Source: Amnibacterium kyonggiense (GTDB taxonomy: Bacteria; Actinomycetota; Actinomycetes; Actinomycetales; Microbacteriaceae). Taken from it: a DNA stretch of 64,000 nt. Within the stretch, counting starts at the first letter, position 1. Every line of letters begins with the position of its first letter. Positions 24,266 to 32,773 of the stretch are shown one piece after another. The stretch lies in assembly GCF_004364555.1 (NCBI RefSeq), contig NZ_SOAM01000001.1:1116001-1180000 (forward strand), given 5' to 3'. The notes beneath the pieces were generated by a model. That model was given only the letters and a program-made list of their open reading frames with translations. It was not told the DNA's origin and did no database searches. The position numbers and the translations under genes were made by a program.

Positions 24266-24292
24266 CCGACGACCCTAGGACGGGCGGACCCC

Positions 24293-25558
24293 TCAGGTCG
24301 GGTCGAAGCGGAGGAGGCGGCAGCCGTGCGGCGGGACGACCAGCGGGTCGGCCGGGTCGACGTCCCAGCAGTCCCACACGTCGACCGCCGTCGCGGGACC
24401 GGCGTGGGGCGCGCGCAGCGCGACCGCTGGCACGCGGATGCGGGTCTCCTCGTCGCCGAGATGGAAGACGGCGGCGTACGTCGCGTCGCCGTCGGTCGCC
24501 TCGGCGGTCCAGACGACGAGATCGCCCTCGCGCAGCACCTGGCGCCCGTTCCGGCTCGCGCGGTGGAGCCGCATCAGGCCCGGATGCGCCAGCATCCGGA
24601 TCGTCTCCGCCGGGGAGGTCGGCAGGTCGCCGCCCATCATCAGCGGCGAGCGGCCGATGCACCACAGGGTCAGGAGGGTCCGCTGCTCCGCCTGGGTGAG
24701 CCGGGTCAGGCGGTCGTCCCCGCGCTCCGCGCGGATGCCGATGCGGCCGAGCGGCAGCATGTCGGCGTCCGCCCAGCCGCCCCGTCCCTGGACCGGCGCC
24801 CAGGCGGCGAGCCGGTCGAACTGCGGCGCGACGTCCTCCCACCGGTCCCACACGTCGTCCGAGATCCGCCACAGGTCGGCGTTCGCGGCGACGTGCTCGG
24901 CGACCGTCAGCGGCAGCGCGGTGCCGGGGGACAGGCTCAGCACGATCTCGCGGCCGCTCGCGTCGATCGCCCGCCGCAGCGCTTCGATGTGCGCGACGTC
25001 GTACGGCGCGAGCATGTCGTCGACCTTCAGGTAGTCGACGCCCCAGGCGGCGAACTGCGCCACCTGCGCGTCGAGCCACACCTGCGCGGCCGGGTGCTCG
25101 AGCCGGAGCCCGAAGTCGTCGGGATTCCAGCTGCAGACGTCCGCCGGGTCGGCGATGTCCGCGGTGGTCGCGTCCGTGCCCGGGATCGGGAGGGCCTGCG
25201 CGGCGGCCCGCCGCGGGATGCCGCGCATGACGTGGATGCCGAAGCGCAGCCCGAGCGCGTGCACCGCGTCCGCGAGCGGCCCGAATCCCGCGCCGTCCGC
25301 GCCGGAGGGGAAGCGCACCGGGTCCGGCAGCTGGCGCCCGAGCGCGTCGAGCACGATCGGGGCGTCGGCGTTGTACCCGTGCGCCCGCGCGGTCGGGTCG
25401 TACCACGCGATGTCGACGACGACCGTGTCCCAGCCGGCCGGCAGCAGGTGCTCGGCGAGGAAGCGGGCGTTCGCCAGCACCTCCTCCTCCGTCACCGTCG
25501 TCCCGTAGCAGTCCCAGCTGTTCCAGCCCATCGGCGGCCGGGAGGCCGACGCGCTCAC
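24293..25558 (-). CDS. Alpha-galactosidase, glycoside hydrolase family 27
   Basis: This 421-residue GH27/clan D enzyme opens MGWNSWDCYG (residues 10-19), the family start. The nucleophile is Asp180 in DYLKVDDM and the likely acid/base lies in RISDDVWDRW (Asp234/235). The C-terminal segment ends in a short beta domain. It has no signal peptide, so it acts on imported alpha-galactosides or related substrates; some GH27 relatives cleave beta-L-arabinopyranosides. The GTG start at 25558 overlaps the stop of the GH35 gene (GTGA), forming a two-gene operon with the beta-galactosidase at 25555. Confidence 0.9.
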   Translation of the reverse strand: MSASASRPPMGWNSWDCYGTTVTEEEVLANARFLAEHLLPAGWDTVVVDIAWYDPTARAHGYNADAPIVLDALGRQLPDPVRFPSGADGAGFGPLADAVHALGLRFGIHVMRGIPRRAAAQALPIPGTDATTADIADPADVCSWNPDDFGLRLEHPAAQVWLDAQVAQFAAWGVDYLKVDDMLAPYDVAHIEALRRAIDASGREIVLSLSPGTALPLTVAEHVAANADLWRISDDVWDRWEDVAPQFDRLAAWAPVQGRGGWADADMLPLGRIGIRAERGDDRLTRLTQAEQRTLLTLWCIGRSPLMMGGDLPTSPAETIRMLAHPGLMRLHRASRNGRQVLREGDLVVWTAEATDGDATYAAVFHLGDEETRIRVPAVALRAPHAGPATAVDVWDCWDVDPADPLVVPPHGCRLLRFDPT

Positions 25559-27297
25559 TCCTCGACCTGCCCGAGCAGCGGCCGCGGGACGAACCGGACG
25601 GCGGGGTCGCGGAAGCCGTGCAGCTCGAGCACGACGAGCTCGTTCGTGCCCGCGACGAGCTGCGTGCCCGGCACGAACAGCGTGTGCTGGGGACCGCGCG
25701 CCCAGTACCGGCCGAGGTGGAAGCCGTTCACCCAGGCGACGCCCTTGCCCCAGTGGGTCGTGTCGAGGTGCAGATCCGCCGGGGCGTCCAGGTCGAACGA
25801 TGCGATCGAGAACGCGGCGCCCGCGTCCGTCCCGGCCGCGTCGCCGAGGTCCGCGGCGGTCAGGCGGTCGAGCCGCAGCGGCCGCACCGTCCATCCCGTG
25901 ACCGGGAGGCCGTCGAGGGTCACCGGACCGAGCAGCCCCTTCGGCTCGCCGAGCCGGTCGCCGTAGTTCACCCGGCCGCGGTCCTCGACGAGCAGCTCGA
26001 GGCGCCGACCGGCCGGGATGCGGAGCGCGTGGTCGTGCCGGTCGCGCTCGAGCACGCCGACGGGGACGCCGTCGACGAGCACCTGCGCCCGATCGCGGAC
26101 CGCGCCCACGACGAGCACGCCGCTGCGTCCGTCGAGCGGCGCCGCGTAGATCCCGAAGCCGCGCGGGTGCTCGACGTCGTCGAAGGCGGGCGGCGCGTCG
26201 AACGGGCCGAGCTCCTCGCCGAGCCGGTCGGCCACCGCGCTGAGGGCGACCGTCCGATCGAAGGCCGCCGTCAGCGCGGGCGCGGCGGGCGCCGTCGGCA
26301 CGTCCTCCTCCGGCACCGGCGCGTAGCGGCGGATGACGTCCCGGAACGCGCGGAACTTCGGGGTGGCCCAGCCGGTCTCGTCGAGCGGGGCGTCGTAGTC
26401 GTAGGAGGTGACGTGGGACTTGTAGGCGCCCTTGTGGTTCGCCCCGTTCGTGAACCCGAAGTCGGTGCCGCCATGGAACATGTAGATGCTGACCGAGGCG
26501 CCCGCGGCGAGCAGCTCGTCGAGGGAGGCCGCCGCGTCCTCCGCGGAGGTCGTGTGGTGGTGCTCGCCCCAGTGGTCGAACCAGCCGTCCCAGAACTCCG
26601 AGCACATCAGCGGGCCCGTCGGCTGGTGCTGTCGCAGGGTCGCGAGCCGTTCGGGCACGCGGGACCCGAACGAGCCGGTGAGCAGCGCGCCGTCCACGCG
26701 CCCGCGCTCGAGCATGTCGTCGGTCGGCTGGTCGACCGTGGTCAGCGGCACGGTGATGCCGCCCCCGCGGTAGCGGCGCACGAGGTGCTCCAGGTAGGCG
26801 GTGTCGTCGCCGTAGGCGCCGTACTCGTTCTCGACCTGGAGCAGGATCACCGGGCCGCCCCGGTCGATCTGCAGGGGCGCGACGATCGGCAGCACGTGGT
26901 CGAGGTACGCGTCGATCTCGGCGAGCCAGCCGGGTTCGGCGCTGCGCAGCCGGATGCCCGGCCGGCGGAACAGCCACGCGGGCAGGCCGCCGCTGTCCCA
27001 CTCGGCGCAGATGTAGGGGCCGGGCCGGACGATCGCGTGCATGCCCGCCTCGCCGATCAGGCGGAGGAAGCGGTCGAGGTCGAGGGCGCCGTCGGTGGCG
27101 AACGATCCGCGCACCGGCTCGTGCGCGTTCCAGGCGACGTAGGTCTCGATCGCGTTCAGCCCCATGCGCCGGGCCTTCTCGATGCGGTCGGCCCACTGGT
27201 CGGGGTGGACGCGGAAGTAGTGGAGCGCGCCGGCCAGTACGCGGTGCGGCTCACCGTCCAGGAGGAAGTCCCGCTCGCCGATCGCGAACCGCGCCAT
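25555..27297 (-). CDS. Beta-galactosidase, glycoside hydrolase family 35
   Basis: This 580-residue GH35 enzyme has the usual N-terminal barrel and C-terminal jelly-roll domains. Conserved motifs are LAGALHYFRVHPDQWADRI, GLNAIETYVAWNAHEP, RPGPYICAEWDSGGLP, the acid/base Glu158 in QVENEYGAYG, the nucleophile Glu234 in CSEFWDGWFDHWG and the C-terminal WGKGVAWVNGFHLGRYW. No signal peptide is seen. It removes terminal beta-galactose from oligosaccharides taken up by the cell. An operator of the ATGGTAGC type lies 54 bp upstream (27351-27366), so it is probably controlled by LacI-B. Confidence 0.95.
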   Translation of the reverse strand: MARFAIGERDFLLDGEPHRVLAGALHYFRVHPDQWADRIEKARRMGLNAIETYVAWNAHEPVRGSFATDGALDLDRFLRLIGEAGMHAIVRPGPYICAEWDSGGLPAWLFRRPGIRLRSAEPGWLAEIDAYLDHVLPIVAPLQIDRGGPVILLQVENEYGAYGDDTAYLEHLVRRYRGGGITVPLTTVDQPTDDMLERGRVDGALLTGSFGSRVPERLATLRQHQPTGPLMCSEFWDGWFDHWGEHHHTTSAEDAAASLDELLAAGASVSIYMFHGGTDFGFTNGANHKGAYKSHVTSYDYDAPLDETGWATPKFRAFRDVIRRYAPVPEEDVPTAPAAPALTAAFDRTVALSAVADRLGEELGPFDAPPAFDDVEHPRGFGIYAAPLDGRSGVLVVGAVRDRAQVLVDGVPVGVLERDRHDHALRIPAGRRLELLVEDRGRVNYGDRLGEPKGLLGPVTLDGLPVTGWTVRPLRLDRLTAADLGDAAGTDAGAAFSIASFDLDAPADLHLDTTHWGKGVAWVNGFHLGRYWARGPQHTLFVPGTQLVAGTNELVVLELHGFRDPAVRFVPRPLLGQVEE

Positions 27298-27350
27298 GCC
27301 TGCCGACCCTCTCCGGCGCACCCCGGCGGGCACCGCGGTCGGAGGGTAGC

Positions 27351-27366
27351 ATGGTTGCGCTACCAT
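27351..27366. promoter_or_regulatory. LacI-type operator, site 1 (upstream of GH35-GH27)
   Basis: ATGGTTGCGCTACCAT is a 16-bp palindrome with one mismatched pair. It matches the sites at 28459-28472, 35075-35090 and 37013-37028. It is positioned in front of the GH35-GH27 operon. Confidence 0.7.
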
Positions 27367-27374
27367 GCCCGGTC

Positions 27375-28418
27375 TCACGCGGGCGCGGCGGTGCTTCCCC
27401 GGACGATCAGCTGCACCGGGACGACGACGCCGGCGGTCGGCCGGTCGTGGTCGGCGATGCGCTCGAGCAGGTCGGCGATGGCGACCCGGCCGACCTCGTC
27501 GAACGCCTGCCGCACGGTCGTCAGCGGCGGCCAGGAGGCGTCCGCGTCGATCACGTCGTCGAAGCCGACGACGCTCACCTGCCCGGGCACGTCGATCCCG
27601 AGCTCGTGCAGGCGCTGCAGCACGCCGAACGCCATCTGGTCGTTCGCGGCGAAGATCGCGGTCGCGCCGTCGGCGAGCAGGGCGTCGACCGCCTCGTGCC
27701 CGGAGGTGCTGCGCCAGTCGCCGATCGGCGCCTCCGGCACGCGGAGGCCGCGCTCCTCGAGCACCCGCCGCCACGCGGCGAGGCGGCGCATGGCCGCGTA
27801 GGACTCCCGTGGCCCGGCGATGTGGTGCACCGTGCGGTGGCCGAGGTCGAGGAGGTGCTCGGTCGCCATCCGTGCGCCGCCCGCCTGGTCGCTGTCGATG
27901 ACCGTGTACTCGTCGCCGCCGCCCGCGTCGATGAAGATGACGGGCACGCCGGGCGGCAGGGTGATGGAGGTGTCGTCGTCGAGCCGCCGCTCCGCGACGA
28001 CGATCGCGCCGTCCACGCCCTCGTGCGTCAGCCGGTCGTACGCGTTCACGACGGTCTCGCCGCCGCGCAGCTCGAACGGCAGCAGGGTCACCGTGTAGCC
28101 GCGCTCGGCGGCGGCGGTGACGATCTCGCCGATCGTCCACATGTTGCCGGGCGACCGCATGCTCGACGTGAGGACGCCGATCGACTTGAAGTGGCCGGTG
28201 GCGAGGGCGCGGGCCGCGAGGTTCGGGCGGTAGCCGAGCCGGCCCATCGTGTCGAGGACGCGGCTCCGCGTCGCCTCGTCGACGTTCTCCGCGCCGTTCG
28301 CGACGCGGCTCGCCGTGATCGGCGCGACGCCCGCCTCGCGGGCGACGTCCGCGAGCGAAGGCGTCCTCCGCACGCGGCGCCGAGAGGGCCTCGTCTCGCG
28401 CTCGTCGGCGGTGGTCAC
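27375..28418 (-). CDS. LacI-family transcriptional regulator (LacI-B)
   Basis: This 347-residue repressor has a basic N-terminal tail and a helix-turn-helix at about residues 19-45 (SLADVAREAGVAPITASRVANGAENV). The sensor domain ends with SVVGFDDVIDADASWPPLTTVRQAF. The recognition helix APITASR differs from the YQTVSR type and resembles the PMTVSR group that binds GGTA/TACC half sites. This makes it the best candidate for the ATGGTAGC-GCTACCAT operators here. One such site lies at each of its ends: 28459-28472 in its own divergent promoter and 27351-27366 before the GH35 gene. Confidence 0.9.
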   Translation of the reverse strand: MTTADERETRPSRRRVRRTPSLADVAREAGVAPITASRVANGAENVDEATRSRVLDTMGRLGYRPNLAARALATGHFKSIGVLTSSMRSPGNMWTIGEIVTAAAERGYTVTLLPFELRGGETVVNAYDRLTHEGVDGAIVVAERRLDDDTSITLPPGVPVIFIDAGGGDEYTVIDSDQAGGARMATEHLLDLGHRTVHHIAGPRESYAAMRRLAAWRRVLEERGLRVPEAPIGDWRSTSGHEAVDALLADGATAIFAANDQMAFGVLQRLHELGIDVPGQVSVVGFDDVIDADASWPPLTTVRQAFDEVGRVAIADLLERIADHDRPTAGVVVPVQLIVRGSTAAPA

Positions 28419-28458
28419 ACGCCTCAGCGTAGCCCGAGAGGCCGCGGAGAGCCCGGTG

Positions 28459-28472
28459 TGGTAGCGGTACCA
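28459..28472. promoter_or_regulatory. LacI-type operator, site 2 (between LacI-B and ABC exporter)
   Basis: TGGTAGCGGTACCA has one mismatched central pair relative to the perfect site at 35075-35090. It lies in the divergent spacer and touches the first possible start codon of the ABC exporter, so repressor binding would block both promoters. Confidence 0.7.
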
Positions 28473-30250
28473 TGCACGGTGTGACGGGGCGTGCGTACTC
28501 CCAGCCCATCCAGGTCGACGCGGCCCGCCCGGCGCGCTCGACGCTCGCCCTCCTCGGTCGCTACCGGGGCCGCGTCGGCGCGGCCCTCGTCGCCTTCGTG
28601 GTCAAGGACACCCCGCTCTGGCTGATGCCGGTCCTGACGGCGTCGATCATCGACACCGTCGTCCGCGGCGGTCCGGTGTCGCGTCTGTTCGTCCTGGTCG
28701 CGATCGCGGCGGTCGCGCTCGCCCAGAACTACCCGACGCACTGGCTCTTCATCCGCCTCTACTCGAAGGCGGTGCGGCAGATCGGGATGGACCTCCGCAA
28801 CGCGCTGACGGACCAGCTGCAGCGGCTCTCGATCGGCTACCACAGCCGATCGAGCTCCTCGGTCGTGCAGAACAAGGTCGTCCGCGACGTCGAGAACCTC
28901 GAGAACATGTTCCTGCAGGTCGGGCACCCGCTCGTGTCCTCGATCATCGTGCTCACCGGGGCGCTCGTGATGACGGCGGTCAACATCCCGGCCTTCCTGC
29001 CCGTCTACGCGCTCACGGTGCCGATCGCCGTGCTGCTCCGCCGGTTCCTGCGCCGCCGCTCGCAGTCGCTGAACGAGCGGTTCCGGCACGACACGGAGCG
29101 GTTCGCCTCCGCCGTCGGCGAGATGGCGAGCCTGATCCCGATCACGCGCGCGCACGGCCTCGAGACCGTCGCGCAGGACCGGGTCGCGACCGTCGCGGAC
29201 CGGCTGAAGACCTCCGGGTACACGCTCGACGTGATGAACGGCCGCTTCCAGGCGCTGTCCTGGGTCGCGATGCAGCTGCTGGCCATCGGGTGCATCGCGC
29301 TCGCCGCGTTCTGCGCGATCACCGGGTTCCTGCCGATCACGGCCGGTCAGGTGGTGCTCGTCAGCTCCTACTTCGCGATGCTGACCGGCAACGTGACGAA
29401 CCTGCTGATGCTCGCGCCGCTCGTGGCGAAGGGGCTCGAGTCGACGCGCTCGGTCGCGGAGGTGCTGCAGGAGCCCGACCTCGAGTTCAACGAGGGCAAG
29501 CGGGAGGTCGGCGCCGTGCAGGGGCGGCTCACGCTCCAGGACGTCACGCAGCGGTTTCTCGAGGACGAGCCGCCCGCCCTCGATCACGTCGACCTCGAGA
29601 TCCCGGCCGGGCGGGCGGTCGCCTTCGTCGGCCCGTCGGGGTCCGGCAAGTCGACGATGCTGAACACGCTCGTCGGGTTCATCCGGCCGACGGACGGCGT
29701 CGTGCTCCTCGACGGCGTCGAAATGGAGGAGCTCGACCTCCGGACGTTCCGGACGCGGGTCTCGATCGTGCCGCAGGAGCCGGTGCTGTTCGAGGGCTCG
29801 ATCCGCGACAACGTCGCGTACGGGATGGGCGACGTCGACGAGGCCCGGCTGCGGCGGGCGCTCGACGGCGCGAACGCGCTCGACTTCGTGCAGGAGCTGC
29901 CGCAGGGGCTCGAGACGATCGTGGGGGAGCGGGGGGCGCGGCTCTCCGGCGGTCAGCGGCAGCGGCTCGCGATCGCGCGGGCGCTGATCCGCGACCCGCG
30001 CGTGCTGCTGCTCGACGAGGCCACGAGCGCGCTCGACCCGGAGTCGGAGCGCCTGGTGCGGGATGCGCTGCAGCGGCTGATGCGCGGCAGGACGACGCTG
30101 ATCGTCGCCCACCGGCTGTCGACCGTCCGCGCGGCGGACGAGATCGTCGTGCTCGACCACGGTCGGGTCGCGGAGCGGGGCACGCACGACGAGCTGCTCG
30201 CCGCGGGCGGCCGGTACGCGCGGATGCACGACCTCCAGACCGCCGGCTGA
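28472..30250 (+). CDS. ABC-type exporter, fused membrane and ATPase domains
   Basis: This 592-residue half-transporter has a six-helix type-1 exporter membrane domain (about residues 30-320) followed by an ATPase domain. Walker A GPSGSGKST lies near residue 388, the signature is LSGGQRQRLAIARAL, Walker B is VLLLDEATSALD, and the H-loop is IVAHRLSTVRAADEIVVLDHGRVAERGTHDEL. It should form a homodimer in the cytoplasmic membrane. The cargo is unknown. The first ATG (28472) overlaps the operator. A GTG at 28481 is an alternative. It sits in a galactoside uptake locus and shares its operator type, which is unusual for an exporter. Confidence 0.9.
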   Translation: MHGVTGRAYSQPIQVDAARPARSTLALLGRYRGRVGAALVAFVVKDTPLWLMPVLTASIIDTVVRGGPVSRLFVLVAIAAVALAQNYPTHWLFIRLYSKAVRQIGMDLRNALTDQLQRLSIGYHSRSSSSVVQNKVVRDVENLENMFLQVGHPLVSSIIVLTGALVMTAVNIPAFLPVYALTVPIAVLLRRFLRRRSQSLNERFRHDTERFASAVGEMASLIPITRAHGLETVAQDRVATVADRLKTSGYTLDVMNGRFQALSWVAMQLLAIGCIALAAFCAITGFLPITAGQVVLVSSYFAMLTGNVTNLLMLAPLVAKGLESTRSVAEVLQEPDLEFNEGKREVGAVQGRLTLQDVTQRFLEDEPPALDHVDLEIPAGRAVAFVGPSGSGKSTMLNTLVGFIRPTDGVVLLDGVEMEELDLRTFRTRVSIVPQEPVLFEGSIRDNVAYGMGDVDEARLRRALDGANALDFVQELPQGLETIVGERGARLSGGQRQRLAIARALIRDPRVLLLDEATSALDPESERLVRDALQRLMRGRTTLIVAHRLSTVRAADEIVVLDHGRVAERGTHDELLAAGGRYARMHDLQTAG

Positions 30251-30297
30251 ACCGTTCGGTCCGGAGGATGCCGCGTCCTGCGGAACGAAGGGTTCAG
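30247..30297. terminator. Bidirectional terminator hairpin
   Basis: CTGAACC (30247-30253) and GGTTCAG (30291-30297) close an interrupted stem containing CGTTC/GAACG and AGGATG/CGTCCT pairings. It includes the stop codons of both convergent genes (ABC exporter and ThuA). Confidence 0.55.
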
Positions 30298-30953
30298 GGG
30301 GCGAGGAGCGAGGTGATCGCGCGGGCGAGGATCGCGCGGTGCTCGGGTGCCTCGTACGACGCGGCGTCGTGGCCGAGCAGGTCGACGACGATCCGTCCGC
30401 GCCCGGCGGACCACTCCCAGAGGAGCGGGTGGAGGAGCCCGTCGTGCTCGTGCTGCAGCAGCGGCACGACGTCGGCGTCGACCTCCATGAACGAGTAGCG
30501 CTCGTCGGCCAGCGCGAAGGCGGCGATCCCGGCGGTCAGCTCGGAGGGCGCGGCCGCGAGGACCCACGCCTCGCCGTACTCGGGGTGCATCGTGACCCCG
30601 CGGTGCCAGTACCCGCCGAAGGGCTCGGTCGTCGCACCCGTCAGCGGTACCGCGGTGACGCTCGAGTGCACCGCGAGCACCGGTCGCCCGGCCGCGAGGT
30701 GCGCCGTCAGGCCCGCGCGGATCCGCTCGTCCTCGTCCGCGTCCGGCTCCTCCGGGTTCCCGAGGTTGAGCACGAGCAGGTCGGCGTCGCCCGCGTCGGT
30801 CAGGCGGTGCGCGACGTCCTCGTCGATCACGACCTCGTGCCCGAGCTCGTGGGCGATCCCGGCGAGCGCGGCGGAGGTCGCGGGGAACGGGTGCCACGGG
30901 TCGGCGAATCGACCCGACCCGGACACGACCACGACGCGGCTCACGGTGCTCAT
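30294..30953 (-). CDS. ThuA-like domain protein
   Basis: This 219-residue class I glutamine-amidotransferase-like fold protein has the ThuA pattern. VVVVSGSGRFADPWHPFPATSAAL is followed by DADLLVLNLGNPEEP, RPVLAVHSSVTAVPLTGATTEPFGGYWHRGVTMHPEYGEAWV and a C-terminal GRGRIVVDLLGHDAASY. ThuA of rhizobia works with the dehydrogenase ThuB on trehalose and related disaccharides through 3-keto intermediates. Here it is the last gene of the SBP-permease-permease-GH43 operon, 13 nt after the GH43 start-distal end, so a role in the imported glycoside pathway is inferred. Confidence 0.8.
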   Translation of the reverse strand: MSTVSRVVVVSGSGRFADPWHPFPATSAALAGIAHELGHEVVIDEDVAHRLTDAGDADLLVLNLGNPEEPDADEDERIRAGLTAHLAAGRPVLAVHSSVTAVPLTGATTEPFGGYWHRGVTMHPEYGEAWVLAAAPSELTAGIAAFALADERYSFMEVDADVVPLLQHEHDGLLHPLLWEWSAGRGRIVVDLLGHDAASYEAPEHRAILARAITSLLAP

Positions 30954-30966
30954 CCTCCGCCGCGGG

Positions 30967-31830
30967 TCAGCCGGGCAGCGGCAGGCGCAGCCCGTCGAGG
31001 GTCGGCACTGCCGCCAGCCCGCCGTCGGCCGTGTGCCGCAGCTCGTCGAAGACGACCTCGCGGTGGATGCCGTCGCCCGGCGGCTCCGTCCCGATCGCGA
31101 AGCGGTGGTACGCGATCACCCAGGTCCCGAGCTCCGGGACCTCCAGCACGCTGTGGTGCCCGGTCGCGAGGATGCCGAGCTCCGGCCGCTGCTCGAGCAG
31201 CACGCCGCGGCGCGCGATGCCGCCGGCGCCGTCGTCGACGCCCCAGGCGACCCGGTACTCGGGGTCGCGGGTGTCGTTCTCCGACCAGGACCAGTACCGC
31301 CGGCCATCATGGCGGTGCAGGGCCAGCGCCTCGCGGAACCCCTCGGGCGTCACCTCCCGCAGCCGGGAGCGGTCGATCGCGGCGAGGTCCTCGGTCAGCG
31401 GCGCGACGAAGGCGTGCGTGTTGCCCCAGAGCAGCAGCGGAGAGCCGTCGTCGTCGAGCGCGAACGCGGGGTCGATCGCCTGACCCGGCAGCTCGTCCTT
31501 CGCGATCAGCGGCGCGGGATCCGCGGTGAACGGGCCGTCCGGCGCGTCGGCGACGGCGTGCCCGATCGCCTGCTCGCCGCAGAAGAAGAGGTGGAAGCGG
31601 CCTCGCCACGGCACCATCGCCGGCGCCCACGCGCGGACCGCGGCCCAGGGCACGTCGACACCGAGCCGCAGCACGACGCCGTGGTCGGTCCAGTCCACGA
31701 GGTCGGGGGAGGAGAACGCGGAGAACGTCGTCCCGCCCCAGTCGGCGGATCCGTCCGTCGTCGGGTGGACCCAGTAGCGATCCCCGACGCGGACGAGGGA
31801 GGGGTCGGCGTGGAAGCCCGGCAGGCTCAT
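30967..31830 (-). CDS. Glycoside hydrolase family 43 protein (beta-xylosidase/arabinofuranosidase-like)
   Basis: This 287-residue beta-propeller enzyme starts MSLPGFHADPSLVRVGDRYWVHPTT, with the general base Asp9 in HADPS. The second motif RAWAPAMVPWRGRFHLFFCG and the third QAIDPAFALDDDGSPLLLWGN (pKa-modulating Asp) are standard. The acid Glu probably lies in EALALHRHDGRRYWSWSEND. No signal peptide, so it acts inside the cell. It follows two permease genes and precedes ThuA in one operon. Substrate specificity (arabinose, xylose or galactose side chains) cannot be decided from sequence alone. Confidence 0.85.
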   Translation of the reverse strand: MSLPGFHADPSLVRVGDRYWVHPTTDGSADWGGTTFSAFSSPDLVDWTDHGVVLRLGVDVPWAAVRAWAPAMVPWRGRFHLFFCGEQAIGHAVADAPDGPFTADPAPLIAKDELPGQAIDPAFALDDDGSPLLLWGNTHAFVAPLTEDLAAIDRSRLREVTPEGFREALALHRHDGRRYWSWSENDTRDPEYRVAWGVDDGAGGIARRGVLLEQRPELGILATGHHSVLEVPELGTWVIAYHRFAIGTEPPGDGIHREVVFDELRHTADGGLAAVPTLDGLRLPLPG

Positions 31831-31855
31831 CGTCGTCCCCTCCCTCGTCGGCGCG

Positions 31856-32773
31856 TCAACCGGTCATCCCCGTCTCGGCGATGCCGCGGACGAGGAAGCG
31901 CTGCATCGTGAAGAACACGATGACGAGCGGGACCATCGACAGCACCGCGGTCGCGAAGAGGCCCGTGTAGTCGAACGTCTGCGCCGTGAGGAACGTCGAC
32001 AGGTAGACCTGCAGGGTCGTGATGCCGAAGCCGTCGCCGGAGATGACGAGCGGCCACAGGAACGAGTTCCAGTTGCCGACGAACCCGAGGACCGTCAGCG
32101 ACGCGACGAAGGCGATCTGGTTCGGCATGACGATCCGGAGGAACACCCCGAAGTGCCGCAGGCCGTCGAGCTTGCCCGCCTCCTCCAGCTCCCTCGGGAA
32201 GTTCAGGAACGCCTGCCGGAACAGGAACACCGTGAACGCCGCGAACAGGGTCGGGATGATCAGGCCCTGGAGGGTGCCGACCCAGCCGAAGCTCGCGACG
32301 ATGATGTAGTTCGGGATGAACGTGGTCGCCGACGGCACCATCAGGACGAGCAGCGTGAGCGCGAACACCGGCTTCGAGAGCCGGCTCGGGACCCGCGCCA
32401 GGCCGTAGCCGGCCATCGCCGCGATGGCGATCGTGAGCGTCGTCGAGACGACGGCCATGACGACCGAGCCGAGCAGCGCCTGCTGGAACCCGGGGTCGCC
32501 GAGCACCGTGAGGTAGTTCTCGACGTGCGGCGGGATCGGCAGGAACACGAAGTTCGGCTTGCTGATGTCGTCGTTCGTCATCAGCGAGATCTTGATCAGC
32601 ACCCAGAACGGGATGAGGAACAGGACCGCGACGACGCCGAGGACGACGTACCGGGCGACGAGGTTGCCACCGGAGGGCCGGAGCGGACCCCGGTAGTGGT
32701 GCGTCCGCGTCCGCGAGCGACCGGCCGAGGTGGACTCGGCCGTCCTGGCGGACGCCTCGAAGGTCGCGGTCAT
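31856..32773 (-). CDS. Carbohydrate ABC transporter permease (MalG type)
   Basis: This 305-residue inner-membrane permease has a polar N-terminal tail, a first helix near residue 40 (ARYVVLGVVAVLFLIPFWVLI) and five further helices. The EAA loop is FPRELEEAGKLDGLRHFGVFLRIVMPNQ, where the coupling helix contacts the ATPase. Its start overlaps the stop of the preceding permease by 4 bp (ATGA). Together with 32770 and the lipoprotein at 33743 it forms a CUT1 importer for oligosaccharides. No ATPase gene is nearby. Confidence 0.93.
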   Translation of the reverse strand: MTATFEASARTAESTSAGRSRTRTHHYRGPLRPSGGNLVARYVVLGVVAVLFLIPFWVLIKISLMTNDDISKPNFVFLPIPPHVENYLTVLGDPGFQQALLGSVVMAVVSTTLTIAIAAMAGYGLARVPSRLSKPVFALTLLVLMVPSATTFIPNYIIVASFGWVGTLQGLIIPTLFAAFTVFLFRQAFLNFPRELEEAGKLDGLRHFGVFLRIVMPNQIAFVASLTVLGFVGNWNSFLWPLVISGDGFGITTLQVYLSTFLTAQTFDYTGLFATAVLSMVPLVIVFFTMQRFLVRGIAETGMTG

